Assembly (NCBI GenBank): GCA_964035545.1
Contig: OZ037773.1
Location: forward strand, 4,161,251 to 4,225,250
Reading direction: 5' to 3'
Length of the DNA: 64,000 nucleotides
Source: Bugula neritina
Taxonomy: Eukaryota > Bryozoa > Gymnolaemata > Cheilostomatida > Bugulidae
The translations under genes and the position numbers were made by a program. The notes beneath the pieces are model-generated. The model was not told the origin of the DNA and made no database searches. It saw only the letters and a program-made list of their open reading frames with translations. Of the stretch, positions 12,701-23,107 are shown one piece after another (positions within the stretch are counted from its first letter, which is position 1; each line of letters begins with the position of its first letter).

Positions 12701-15700
12701 CGGAACGGCCACCGGGACGGCAAGCAGGCTGTACAAGCCGCTCGCCGCCGGTATTCTCCATGCCACCCTGCAACAGGTTCGACAAACGACGAACCGCAGA
12801 GTCTGCGAGGGGAAGAGCCCTTCGGCAGCTGGTCCCCAGTCGTTGTCAGGAACCTAACCCCTCCGCCAGGGCGAGGGAGATGAGGTCACCCAAGATACCA
12901 CTACATCCCCACGAGAGCAGCCTGTTTCTACCAGAACAGATAGCCGGCAAGCCTGCCAAATTCCTGTTAGACACAGGCTGCACCACCAACCTCCTGGGTC
13001 GTCGATTCTTCGACACACTCAGCGCTCAGATCCGAAGCAGGTTGGGACCGTACGAAGGCGATCATGGCACCCTGGCAGACGGGTCGTGCATCCCCTTCTA
13101 CGGTATCATTGAACTCCCTGGGAGCGTCTGTGACTAGACCATCCAGGAGAGGTTCATAGTCGGACAGCTCCAAGAGGACGCCATCCTTGGGATGCCATTC
13201 TTACAACGACACGGGTGTCGCATCGATTTTGGCAAATCTGCGATGTTTATGGGCGGCCGGGAGCTTGCCTGTGTCGATAAGTTTGGCCATCCCCTAACGG
13301 GAGAAGAGCCGATAGTACGTACCTGTACTATGCCCGGCCACTCCCGGGACACCGTCCACCGCCAGGTAGACGGTGGCCGTACCTCCAGGCCGGGAGCTGT
13401 TGAGAGAGCGCACCCGAACGTCCCACCTGTCCACAGCTCTAACCAGCTGACACGGAGAGGAAAGACCTCGGTGCCATGCCTCCACTCACCCTCGGAGACG
13501 GTGAATCTACCACCCACCTCTCCACCAAGCTGTACTCCTTCTGTTCAAGAAGATAACAGCAGGCCATCGCGGGAAACCGCGATGGGAAGCCCTCTAGAGA
13601 GCCCGTCTCCGGGGCGAAGGACTGCCTCACCCCACGCCCCACACAGCCAAGGGACTCATGGGAGAGAATCAGACGGTTGCGTAGATAACGAGAAGCGCCA
13701 AGAGACGGCCACGTTACTACACAAAACCGAGGCTACACCTCACCTTGGGGATCCTGACATGCCCCCAGAGGCGGCACAGGACCTCCACGCCGAACCCGTC
13801 TCAGCCGATGGCGTCAAGGAGCTACGACACCTCCAGGAACAGATTCCGGGGGTGGTAGCCGACGTCTATCAAATTAAACGGGAAGGGCGACGACCCAGTG
13901 ACAAACAACGGAAGCAGGGCTGCGCCGAGTGGCAGCTGTACTGCCGACGTTGGAACGCACTGCGGATCGAGCCGGATGGTCTATTGACCATATCTTTGGC
14001 CGCTAACCACCACCAGCCAGACCAGGAGAGAACTCTCTGTCCTGCCGCCATCCGCTGAGAGTTGATAGAAGAGGTACACCAACAGGCTCACTGGGGAGCC
14101 CAACAGGTGCTCACCGAACTACAACTCTGGTAGTATTGGCCTAACATGAAGCGTGAAGTACGGCGCAGAGTTAGGCAGTGCGGAGTCTGCCGGGCCAGTA
14201 AGCACGGCCGCCCTCCTGACAAGGTGGGGCGGCGAAGGCAAAGTGCAGACAGACCCGGGCAGACGGAGACTGCTGACCTGGTCAACAAACCGCCCAGGAT
14301 GCAACCCAAAGCAGTGGCGAGGCAGAAAAAACCACACCCGTTCAGGGAAGTGCGCTCACCGCCTCCAGCGTACAAGCTGCCGCCACCACTTCCTAAGTTA
14401 GGAACCGACCGGGAAGTGCAAAACCCCCCCACTGGAGGGGCTCCGTACGGAGATTCTAGGAAAGCTCCATTTGTCATAAACTGGCTGGAGGCACCACCCG
14501 TGAGACGTGACCGTCCACGGGTGAGTAAACCGCCTTGGTTGGTGACGACACCTCGGAAACGGTGTTCTAGACCAACCCCCGCGTATCTCAAGGACTTACC
14601 ACGTGCCGTTCAGGGCGCGGTCAAACGTCCCACGAGGCACCGTACGGGGAAGAGAGCAAGGTGTGGGAGTTGTGAACACCACGAGAATATCAACTTTTGC
14701 TTCGGCGGAATCTCAAACGAGATTCATACGCCGGAAGTAATTAGCCCTAGCCACGTTTCACAACCACGCTGCTCGCTCTTTCATCACATTGATACAGCTT
14801 TGAGTAGACGTACGTAGAAATCATAAACATACCACTCTCATTCATAATGGCTTGCCAAGAATCGAGAGGTGAGTTAGTTATGTTTTTGGTACGAGGACTA
14901 AACTGTATTAATCAGCTTAACTGTAACAGAATAAGCTGGAGACTCGGTAATGATTTTTAGTGGTGGGAATTCACATTGACTCTAAGACTGAACAGTCTGT
15001 TACAGCAGTGTGTGTTTTCGATCAACTATTCATTAGCTGAGTCTCACAAGTGTCTAATTGAGTTAAGTACCCACCAGGCTGTATACGCCGGTTGTACTCA
15101 GTGTACCCTCTTACACTGTTATACTCTTGCAGATCACACTCAATTGACCAACTCCGGGTCACAAGATCTACACCCCCTCTCCTCCTTGGACAACAGACCG
15201 GAAACGGACAACGGACTGCCCGTGGCACTGCGTCGAAGACATAAATAGGTGTCACGACGTACGGAGCGGCAAATTGAAGAAGCCTGGGGACCAAGTGGCT
15301 CACAACGAACCTGCCATGTGTGTTATGAGGAGCTGCCCTCGCACCAAGGACTACGGCTGCATGTAAATGCACACTTCCTATTACGCTTTTTTGCTTTCTT
15401 GTGTGTTCTCCAAACTAAAAGAACCACTATGAACTTAACCATCCTTTCATCTATTTCACGGTCTGTCTCTCTAACACCACTGATATCATGGATATCATTT
15501 TCATCTTTTTTCCTGGTGAATGCTTGATGTAATGCAGCTTAAATGGAAAACACATCCAGGTGACTTGGTGATGTTACTTGTAACTAAAGGCGGTTTTTTT
15601 TATTTCAAATCTGTACAGAGAACAAAGAGCAAGCAATGGTTCCGGCAGCCAATTTGAATAGCCTGAACCCTTCTGATTCTGAATCCCAACCCACTAGTTC

Positions 15701-18700
15701 AGTTTGGGAATCTAAATTACTATCAAACTTTGAGGGTTTTGCCATGTAAAAACTGAGTATAGTGCCTGTAACATATTTCTATTTATATTTTCCTAATTAG
15801 TATCAACATTGTCAATAATTGTGTTTTTGATGATTTAATTTTTTCATGGTTGCCTTTATTGAACTATGTATAGGTTTTATAAGTTTCATATTCATATTTA
15901 ACAATTTCAATAATTTTGAATAGATGTTTTTTAATTAATATTTAATTTTCTCTTCACTACTGTGCTTTAACTTATGCTACATATGTATGCACATTGTGAT
16001 AAAGTTGAATAATAAAGTCAATTATGATAAGAAGGCTAAAATGAATTTATTAATCATCTCACAGATCACACTGCATGCAAATACACAAATACTAACTTCA
16101 TAGCCATCTTTAATGGACAAAGGTGAGCTATAGGGTCATAGTGGCAGACAACAGAGCCACGAGTCAGTAACCATGTGTATACAGAACATACAGTGTTACT
16201 AGAGCATATCATATAACAGCTTACCTGTAGGAGTATATGCAGTTCATAACAATATTTACATACACATTCTAGTAAACTAAATCTGATTGATCTTGAAGTA
16301 AATTACAAAAAATGTATAATTTAATACTTTTTGTATTTTCAAATGCATATACATTGTTTGTAGAAAATATTGTACTTTAACAACTGATTCACAAATTTTT
16401 AACCAATTGCAGTTCACATTTATTCTTTAGCTAGTACAGCCAATGTTTTCAGACTATCCCCCTCCCCGTATTCACACGTTAGTATCCTATGTCGTAACTG
16501 CAAATTTTAGCCATTTTTGTCAACATTTGGGCTGAGTCATATCTCGGTATATGTTGCGGCTTTATTATTTTGGAACATACAAGGGAAGGATTTTAAATAT
16601 GTTTGATAAGAACAGCTGATAATGAGAGAATGACTCCTAATTGACACCAATATTGTGTAATCTATAAAATTATTATTTGCAAACAATATAAAATCAAATA
16701 TATAACAATGTTGCATTGTTGAATATTTTAAAAAAAAAATTTCTTATGATTCCATACATTCTTTACATCACAAAACAAAACAGCTTCATAGACATCACAA
16801 AATTAAGTTTCTTCTATAAAAGTCTCTAGATTCTAAATAACTCTAAGTTAGATACTCATCTACTACTGTATATAGGCAGGACCTTTAACTACTCACAATT
16901 ACTATGATGTTATATCTCAGCTATCTGATGTGTTTGTTTATCCGTATTTCCGGTATGTGATGTTTTACAGTACTTATCGAACTCAAAATACAAATATAAC
17001 AAAATGATTATGCAATCATATTTTAGAAAATACATTACAGCCAATTTGCGTTAATGATAGTTTTTCTAATGCAAACAATAAACAAAATAGCTGCAAAATT
17101 AGTGAATGTAAGTCTAAGATGTCTCATCTAGAGTTTATTTACCAAACCACTGAGTAGAAGCTTACCATAGAAACTCACACAGCGTTATAGATTATTTGTA
17201 CCAATCAATGATGTTTCTTCTATGGAGTTGGTCATGATGTAGGTTCCAAGTTTAATATTTCCATGTGTACAAAAAGTAAAGCTAGAAAGGCTTCAGATTT
17301 TAGTTTGACCAATAGGATAAATGCATTATATTACACCCTAATGCAATTTTTATCAATGCTTTGTTTATTTCTTTTCTATGTTATACAAAACAACATCAAA
17401 ACACTGTTGCCACCGCTATAACATATAAAAGCAGCAAAACACTGTATATTTATCTCATGACTTTACCTTTATTATTTTCTTCAGTTAGGATTGTCAATCT
17501 GCGTAGGTTTTATTCAATATCTTTATAGTAAGTTTTATGATGTCTTGCAAAAAAAAGGCAACATGCAGTAGTGGACAGTTATATAGAAAACTACTTTAAA
17601 AATAATAAACTGTAAATAATTTTTACATTCAGCTAAACCATCTGCACTCATAGACTACAATCCTGGGAATGGACCAGAGGTATATAAAGATAAGAATATA
17701 GCTGTATTCTGTGTGGCATCTGGCTATACGGATTTGAGAAGCTTACAGCTACAATATCAATCTGATATAGAAGACAAGGTTTACAGCACTGGATGTACTC
17801 GAAGTAGTGGAGATGACACTGTGTGGGTTGCTTCATCAACCCCAGACATAGCTACGATACCTGGTATAAAAAGACTTGGCATTAGTGATGCAGACTGTGG
17901 ATATGCTAGCGAGTCTGATGTATTATCTTTTCTTTTTCAATTCACAATAACTGAGTCAACAACTGGAGGGAGTTTTTCCTGTAAAGGGGTTGAAGGAGGT
18001 GCCGGAGAAATTTCTTCCTCAGAAGTACCAGTAGATGTCAAAGGTCATTATTTTCAAGTTTTAGTTGAAACAAGCAATGGGTATAAAAAAGGATTATGAA
18101 TGATGTATTACGCAAGCATTCAAATTTCATAAAACAAGTGCTTTCTTGACTCTTTACATAAAAATTTCCATTGGGTTAATTTATTTAATATAAAGAAAAG
18201 CTTTGTAATGTTTAATAAATTGTCGCATACAGTGTTGTTTGTTAAGGCAAATATTTCTAATTTATGAAATATTACTTGAAAGAAACTTAAAAATATTTTA
18301 ACAGACCATTGATGCAGTCAATGTATTCTAAATTTGTCAAGCTTTAAGGCGCAATAAAGATCTTTTTTAAAAACCACATGTTCTACAGTTTCCACCTGAA
18401 TAAATGCAACCATATGTTTTTTTGTGGAAATCAATCATCGAATGAGTTCGGTTGTTGCAAAGAAGATCAAGGTTTGCAATTTGAACTGCCAAAGCTAAAA
18501 CTACAATTTTGACATTCATCTGATCGCTATTTAAAATTGCTAATCTTTTAAATTTTTGCTTTACAGTTGGTCCTCCGAGTTTGATTCTTAATGCATCTGA
18601 TGCAGTAGAAGGTGAAGTTCTAAACTTTAGCTGTGAGTCCAGAGATGCTAAGCCTGTCTCAGAATATGAGTACAGTAAGTAGAAGGTTTTTTACGTTTTT

Positions 18701-21700
18701 ATTCTATTGTATCAAATTGACCGAAATAATTTGGCTACATATTTATATAAGTTTTTTACTATATAATTGTCTGCTCCCACCATCAACAGAAAAACTGTTG
18801 AAAACTAGCACTAAAACAAATAAAATTTTGTTGAGCGTGTTAGTCTAATGTTGCGCATTTATGCATTCACAACTTTTAGTCAAAATATATACATTTGACC
18901 TAGTTGAAATTTGCATTGTAAAAGCCACTGTCAAAATTGCTGTACCGTGTGATTAATTAATCAGCCTATATCAGATTAATAATCAAAAGAACTAATAACT
19001 CAGCGTAGATATGAGTATTTGATCATTACTTTGTATATAATCATATGAGCAACATTTTCACGATTATACTTTCTCTTTTATGCTGTCAACCTTTTGAAGG
19101 GGCATCAACTATCAATTGAGTGAGTCGTGTTTCACTATTAGAAAATCAGTTTCCGCATCAATATGATTTTAACGAGTTTTAGTAAAACTATGAAGGGGTA
19201 ATATTGTAGTGGGCAGTAGAGCGTAAGGCCACGCGCTCACTAACCACTCATCATTAAAACACGTGATTACCCTCCCCCCTCGGCAAAGTAGAAAGGCTTC
19301 AGGACATGGTGAAAACGGTCACTGCAATCATACCTCGGCCAGACAACACCCCCATGGAAGCATCAGACTCTCCAGAAGAAGCGACGCCAACTCCAACCAA
19401 GCCTAACCGACTAGCAACTGTTGAGGAAAGACTCCTACGACTGCAGGATGAATTCACCCAATTGGCCCCCGACTTACTCAGCACTACAATGAGCCTTAGT
19501 GAACTAAAGGGCTCAGTGGGACGCCTTAAGCGTAGATTACGTGCACGGCAAGCACGACACCGGATCCAGTCCCTGCAAAACTAGAAGCTGGAAGTGGACA
19601 ATTCCACCCCGCATATCCTCGGGGTACTACATTGTGATCGTGTAAATGCTTGATCTGTTAACGACCAATCTGTGTAATGATCCAGATCTCTCTCTCTGTA
19701 GCTGGCCAGCTGTGTGTTGGCCGTCTCTTTATCTTACTTATCTATATGTCGTACGTTTGATATTTCTTTTCTTTTACTTTGTGGATTTTCCTTACTTATG
19801 TCATTTTTGCATTATTATACTATTTTGTTTTATCAGAAAGTGGGGCTTTCTGCTTGTGGGGGCGGTGTAATGGGATTAGGTAGTATAATAATGGGGTCGT
19901 CCCCTCCTATATGGAATACTTATAACTATGTTCTACTATCCAATCAGAGGGACCGGAAGACAAGGTTCCGGTCAAGTGACTGTGCGCGGGTTAGCTAGCG
20001 GAAACCATGCGTTGTTGAGAGCAGGGACTCGTAGTAGTAACATGTGTTTATAATTGATTGATGTATTTTGGTATTCTGATATAATGTTATAATTATGTTT
20101 ATCGAGTTAAATAAAGGTTATCGTGCAAGCTCTATTAGTAGTTGCTAGTTAAATTGACATTAAATATGCAGGCAATCCACGCTTGAGAATTGTGCTAAAA
20201 CTCACAACATTATGAATTATTGCATTAAGTTATTTCCTAGGCAGCAAATATTGGCATCAAAAACCATTTATTTCTTTGGTCAAAAAACACAACCTCTAAA
20301 CGCATGCATCTTTTTATCAGTATATCTGTATCCAGTGAAGTATTTGTTAGAAATAACAATTTCTCTCATTTTCCAGTAAATAAGCAATGCTGCTTATTTC
20401 AAATATAGTGTTACTATAAGTGACTGTGTTGCTTTTGATTTACATATGTTATGTCCACTTGCAAAAGTAAAGCACTTGATCCTAAACTAAAAGTAGAAGA
20501 TAGAAGTGAACAACTTTAAAACAGTTGGTCATTGCTATTGATTTTAAAGTTGAGTGTTTTTTTAACTGCATTCAACCAATCTCTTGAATCTTGAAGGTGC
20601 TGTTAAAACTAAATTATTTTTCATCTGATGAAAGTTGAGTAAAATAATTATTACATGGTGCCGCTTAGATCATCTGGTATTTCTCAGAGTGTATTGTATA
20701 ATATGAGCATTGATAGAATGCTGCTAGTTTCTCCTATTGCAGATAGTATATGTAGCATGTGACATCCTATATAATAGTACCCTTACGAACTAGTTAGTGT
20801 AAAAGATATCACGACAAGCTATATATTCCATTAGATAGTATCATACAAGATTATGTAGTTTAGTTATCTCTCTACAGAGAAGGATGTGACTGTATCCATG
20901 AATACGGAATCCAACGGCGTGACAGCTGTAACAGGTAGGAGATTTATAACTTTACAGCCTAATTACAAATTTTCACCCTGTTGAAAGTCTATAAAGCATT
21001 GCATTAAGTTTTCTCCTATAAGCAGTAAATATTGGCATCAAAAATAATTTATTTCTTTGGTAAAAAAGCACAACCTCTAAACGCATCTTTTCATCAGTAT
21101 ATCTGTATTCAATGAAATATTTGCAAGAAATAACAATTTCTGTTACTGTCCAGTAAATAAGCAATGCTGTTTATCTCAAATATAGTGTTACTATAAGTGA
21201 CTGTGTTGCTTTTGATTTACATATGTTATGTTCACTTGCAAAAGCAAAGCACTCAATTGTAAACAAAGGGTAGAGAAGAGAAGTACGCTAATTTACAGCA
21301 ACTTTTCATCGCCACCAATTCCAAAGTTGAGATCTTTTTAACTGCATTTAATCAATCAGTCTTCTTGAGCTGCTGTGAAAACTAAATATTCTTTAATCTA
21401 ATGAAAGTTGAGTAAGAAATTGACTGACCAAACTTTATATAGGCAGTGAGAAAAATTTGTAATTGTATTTTCAAGTTATAGCCAAATAGCAACCGAGTTT
21501 TTGGACAATTATCATGCGATATAATCAAGTTAAAAAAATATTACTTTATATCTGTCTTCTCGGCTTTGCAGAAAAACGTCTGAATTTATCAACAGAAATC
21601 AAAGAGCAAGTTGATAGCGAGAATAAATCTCAAAGCAACCTGATGGCAGGCTACAGCTTGTTATCTATCATCATCCTATTCCTTTGGAACTGTATTTTAA

Positions 21701-21705
21701 TCTAA
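3762..21705 (+). CDS. Ig-domain surface protein, gene B
   Basis: Exons: 3762-3819 (signal peptide, MTCTWLTTFLVLALSRYTL), 4576-4986 (V-like domain), 5515-5622 and 9912-10055 (split middle Ig domain), 10273-10506 (I/C2 domain), 10860-10916, 11209-11265 and 20878-20934 (57-nt cassettes) and 21572-21705 (terminal, TAA). All internal junctions are phase 1. The joined reading frame is 1260 nt, 419 residues. In the V-like domain the cysteines are at exon residues 27, 55, 89 and 117, so there may be two disulfides. The tail ends in a hydrophobic run after SENKSQSNLMAG, a likely GPI signal. The intron between 11265 and 20878 is about 9.6 kb because it holds a Gypsy element carrying gene C. The 11209 and 20878 cassettes encode the same 19 residues, a tandem exon duplication. 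The signal peptide exon has no resemblance to those of D and E. Splicing across the large insertion is not shown by sequence alone. Confidence 0.7.
6171..6454 (+). mobile_element. solo LTR-like insertion in gene B intron
   Basis: This block begins TGTAGTGGGCAG and ends GGATAATTACA, so it has TG...CA termini. An internal AATAAA in CTAAATAAACCTTC resembles an LTR polyadenylation site. The same block is in gene D at 27859-28134, while gene E has a continuous sequence at the corresponding site (around 41380-41350), so E looks like an empty site. I see no clear target duplication. A 21-C homopolymer lies inside at 6236-6256. The short reading frame at its 3' end is not considered a gene. Confidence 0.5.
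6455..8504. other. gene B intron, no gene seen
   Basis: This is AT-rich intron sequence. Its first 350 bp or so is homologous to the gene D intron after 28135. Beyond that I recognise no coding feature. Confidence 0.4.
8505..9190 (+). pseudogene. degenerate CXC-type cysteine-rich repeat gene
   Basis: Several frames carry pieces of one conserved protein type, broken by stops and frameshifts. In order: a His/Gly-Cys-Asp motif (TGCDSTIVLF), then a segment with a proline-rich GGPQPPPEHH, then a cysteine array CSCKTSCNISRCGC followed after a frameshift by CTDVCQCKDC. The array resembles tesmin/TSO1 CXC motifs. In invertebrate genomes such arrays also occur at the end of repetitive, probably transposon-borne, uncharacterised proteins that contain an FTGCD-like motif. 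At least five in-frame stops make it non-functional. It lies in the 4.3-kb intron of gene B, and I see nothing like it in D or E. The family assignment is from memory of the motif order. Confidence 0.45.
11324..11327. repeat. target-site duplication TTAT, left
   Basis: Four bases just before the 5' LTR are repeated just after the 3' LTR (20210-20213). This is the size expected for Gypsy-type integrases. Confidence 0.7.
11328..11673 (+). repeat. 5' LTR
   Basis: This 346-bp LTR begins TGTAATGGGATTACG and ends CTCACAACA. It contains an AATAAA (GTTAAATAAAGG) near 11571. It differs from the 3' LTR by roughly nine substitutions and one 2-bp indel. Confidence 0.85.
11675..11690 (+). promoter_or_regulatory. 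primer-binding site-like sequence
   Basis: TGGTGGCAGCGGTGGG starts one base after the 5' LTR. Starting with TGG fits pairing with a tRNA 3' CCA end. I do not assign the tRNA. Confidence 0.5.
11708..12643 (+). CDS. gag: retrotransposon Gag (capsid and zinc knuckle)
   Basis: A 311-residue reading frame starts at the first ATG after the primer-binding site. The central part is a retrotransposon capsid-like helical region (for example VEQFVQEFQDVM and EHATTVMRLAQ). The C-terminus has one CCHC zinc knuckle, CWECGRPGHFQKHC (about residues 275-288), typical of RNA-binding nucleocapsid. Its stop is at 12641-12643. The protease frame overlaps it in another frame, so a ribosomal frameshift near the zinc knuckle would have been needed. 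The frame is intact here. Confidence 0.85.
   Translation: MTERGTELPIRRNKCEEDNVAIPIEPEVRVHRECYEEKYWLRVPTFSGEEPVEQFVQEFQDVMKVAQWPPRIALLKLWMALSDKAKPYGVEPDIDGIFASLRARFGISAVDARARLQRLRRDPHTPLQEHATTVMRLAQIAFRDLPQVNRERYTYDAFMQSINDLGLLHQLLARGVTTVEGALAEREAYLLASQLHRNRVTSRQVDMEPSAAPTASNAKTPAVAKVTQMTVASKVTQMTDMLAKLVSALAPLSQLDTTRELDGPLVQSPGRGHPSCWECGRPGHFQKHCPRLQPGLNYDDSRMLPHPAGRR
12541..14817 (+). pseudogene. pol: protease-integrase fragment frame with stops
   Basis: One reading frame runs from the gag overlap to 14817, broken by stops at 13135 (TAG), 14056 (TGA) and 14131 (TAG). Near 12961 is an aspartic protease active site, FLLDTGCTTNLLG. After the first stop comes the protease C-terminal part (ILGMPFLQRHGCRIDF). 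A long proline- and arginine-rich stretch follows. Near 14060-14200 is the integrase HHCC zinc-binding module (EEVHQQAHWGAQQ, then CGVCRASKH). No RT motif such as YxDD, no RNase H and no integrase DDE core appears between or after. The product cannot support transposition on its own. The frame continuity across a deletion of the RT region is unusual. Confidence 0.75.
15249..15385 (+). pseudogene. accessory zinc-finger frame, 5' part (interrupted)
   Basis: This reading frame directly follows an in-frame TAG at 15246-15248. It carries one C2H2-type finger, CHVCYEELPSHQGLRLHVNAH (Cys-X2-Cys-X12-His-X3-His). The frame is cut by the inserted host segment starting at 15386. The frame of the 3' part beginning at 19308 is compatible with it, so the two were probably one accessory gene. 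Its start codon and role are not known. Confidence 0.5.
15385..19307 (+). repeat. segmental duplication, copy 2 (inside LTR element)
   Basis: This segment matches 24039-27961 at a constant offset of 8654 bp. I found one mismatch by eye (A at 19114, G at 27768). It carries 1.5 kb of upstream DNA, the signal-peptide exon, the V-like exon, the first half of the middle Ig domain, and the start of the solo LTR. Flanks are retrotransposon on both sides. At the source, the flanks match those of gene E on the left and gene B on the right, so the source is the native location and this is the derived copy. Confidence 0.85.
16904..18674 (+). CDS. truncated Ig-domain gene C inside LTR element
   Basis: Exons are 16904-16952 (signal peptide, MMLYLSYLMCLFIRIS), 17633-18043 (V-like domain with the four cysteines of the family) and 18567-18674 (first half of the middle Ig domain, FSCES). 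Each is identical to the gene D exon 8654 bp downstream. The second half of the middle domain, the I/C2 domain and the terminal exon are missing, because the duplicated segment ends at 19307. Since the last exon ends in phase 1, it could in principle be spliced to the gene B exons at 20878 and 21572 with the frame kept, giving a short anchored protein with half an Ig domain. Whether it is expressed is unknown. It may equally be a pseudogene. Confidence 0.6.
19308..19583 (+). pseudogene. accessory zinc-finger frame, 3' part
   Basis: The frame continues as a charged, proline-rich region and then a heptad-like segment (VEERLLRLQDEFTQL) predicted to be a coiled coil. It ends in an Arg-rich tail and TAG. 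The apparent ATG at 19306-19308 is created by the insertion junction: two bases come from the host segment and one from the element. Confidence 0.45.
19856..19865 (+). promoter_or_regulatory. polypurine-tract-like GTGGGGGCGG
   Basis: This G-rich tract lies directly before the 3' LTR, where plus-strand priming of an LTR retrotransposon would start. Confidence 0.45.
19866..20209 (+). repeat. 3' LTR
   Basis: This 344-bp copy of the 5' LTR has the same termini and AATAAA. It lacks two bases of the 5' copy (CGTACGC versus CGTGC). Confidence 0.85.
20214..21430 (+). repeat. tandem duplication around 57-nt cassette exon
   Basis: The intron sequence after the element (about 20220-20640, with TTATTTCCTAGGCAG and CATTTATTTCTTTGG) recurs at about 20995-21420. 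The cassette exon and its upstream intron at 10985-11265 recur at about 20650-20934. Two units of intron plus cassette are therefore in tandem, and the Gypsy element landed in the first. Confidence 0.65.
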
Positions 21706-22935
21706 GTTCCATATATTTCGCAACAAAAGACAAGTTTGAAGAAGGTATCTAGTTGTATTTTACAAGTTTTAATAAAGCAATTTGTTGATTAAATGACAAT
21801 CAGCTGAACAAGCATGATTGAAAAACATAAATATGAGGGCAAAGGATCGCAAAATTCCCTTATGAATACTAATATAAAATATGTCACTTGATGTATATAT
21901 CAGAAACGCAAGCATTGCTTTTATAGAAAAGAACATTTAAGTTTTGAAATGTGAGCCATGAACACCAAAAGTTTTCATAACTGTTTGAGGTATTTTGAAG
22001 TTTTAAAAGTATATCAGTGTGTCGTAGCATATGTCATGCAGTCAGGATTAAAACTAAAATATATATATGAATATATTGTATGTAACTACACTTATAACTT
22101 ATGCAAGCTATTTTCTATAAACTTGTAATACTTTATTATTATAGAAGTGTTAAAATATTTCTGACCTGAAAATTTTAAAGTTTTTAAAATTTATATCAAT
22201 TGACCATTTTCGCATCATAGAAACTTTGTCAATTTGCTTTAAAATAAAAAACACATATTGTCTATAAAACAAATGAACAATTGCGGAACATTTATTTGAT
22301 GGAGCTATCAATGTATTCTAATTTGGAATAAAAAAATAGAACTCATTAGCTATGCAAGTCACACACTGGCCTTTCAATTAAACATTGTGTTTTATAGAAC
22401 AAAACACACAAGATAGTTATACAAAACGAAAACAATAAAACTTTTTTCATTTTCTGGTAAAATATCTGAGATAGTGCTGAAAGTTTTATAAAAGTATGGT
22501 CTATCTGCATTTTCTATACTGCTTTTAATAATTTTTGCTGTATGTAGGTTTAATTTTTATTTATTTGTTTTTAGGAACTTGGCTACAGAAAACAAAAGTT
22601 TCAAGATAAGCAAAGAACTTACACATGGTGTAGATTTCAAGCAATTCAAGCATGCTAAAATTTGAAACTTTAAATTTAAATTATAATCCAAGCATGTCAA
22701 AAGATTGAAGAATGTAAAAATTAAAAATAAGTTAATGTGCAATATTTCAATAAAATAAAGATCCAAAAACTAAATTGAATTTAAATCTTCACTATATCTA
22801 TAATAATATATTTTCTGACTAGAAAAAATTATGTATACTTATAGGAATTATAGATATTATTACTATATGCAAATCATGTATGAAGTCAATTGAAAAAAGA
22901 CTATTAATTTGAAATAAAGTCGTAGTTAAGTAACC
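21706..22935 (+). repeat. 3' flank of gene B, shared with gene D
   Basis: About 1.2 kb after the stop is homologous to 30951-32180 after gene D. The B copy has AATAAA at 21771-21776. The D copy reads AATAGA at the same place. No coding feature was seen. The homology ends at the AT microsatellite. Confidence 0.65.
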
Positions 22936-22951
22936 ACCCTATACATACAAT

Positions 22952-23107
<156 letters not shown>

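Larger units (their letters stand above)
11328..20209 (+). mobile_element. Gypsy-type LTR retrotransposon, interrupted
   Basis: The LTRs are 11328-11673 and 19866-20209, both TGT...ACA, about 97% identical by eye with a 2-bp indel. They are flanked by the same 4 bp, TTAT (11324-11327 and 20210-20213). Removing the element leaves an intron resembling that of gene D near 30220-30245. Internal features in order: primer-binding-like TGGTGGCAGCGGTGGG, gag, aspartic protease, a proline-rich region, an integrase zinc-binding module, and an accessory zinc-finger frame. There is no reverse transcriptase, RNase H or integrase catalytic core, so the element is non-autonomous. Its coding part is visibly richer in G and C than the host sequence. 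A 3.9-kb piece of host DNA (15386-19307) is inserted near its 3' end. Confidence 0.85.

Noticed and set aside
12086-12785. Antisense frames over the gag region
   Set aside because: They are shadows caused by the GC-rich composition of the element, with no recognisable domains.
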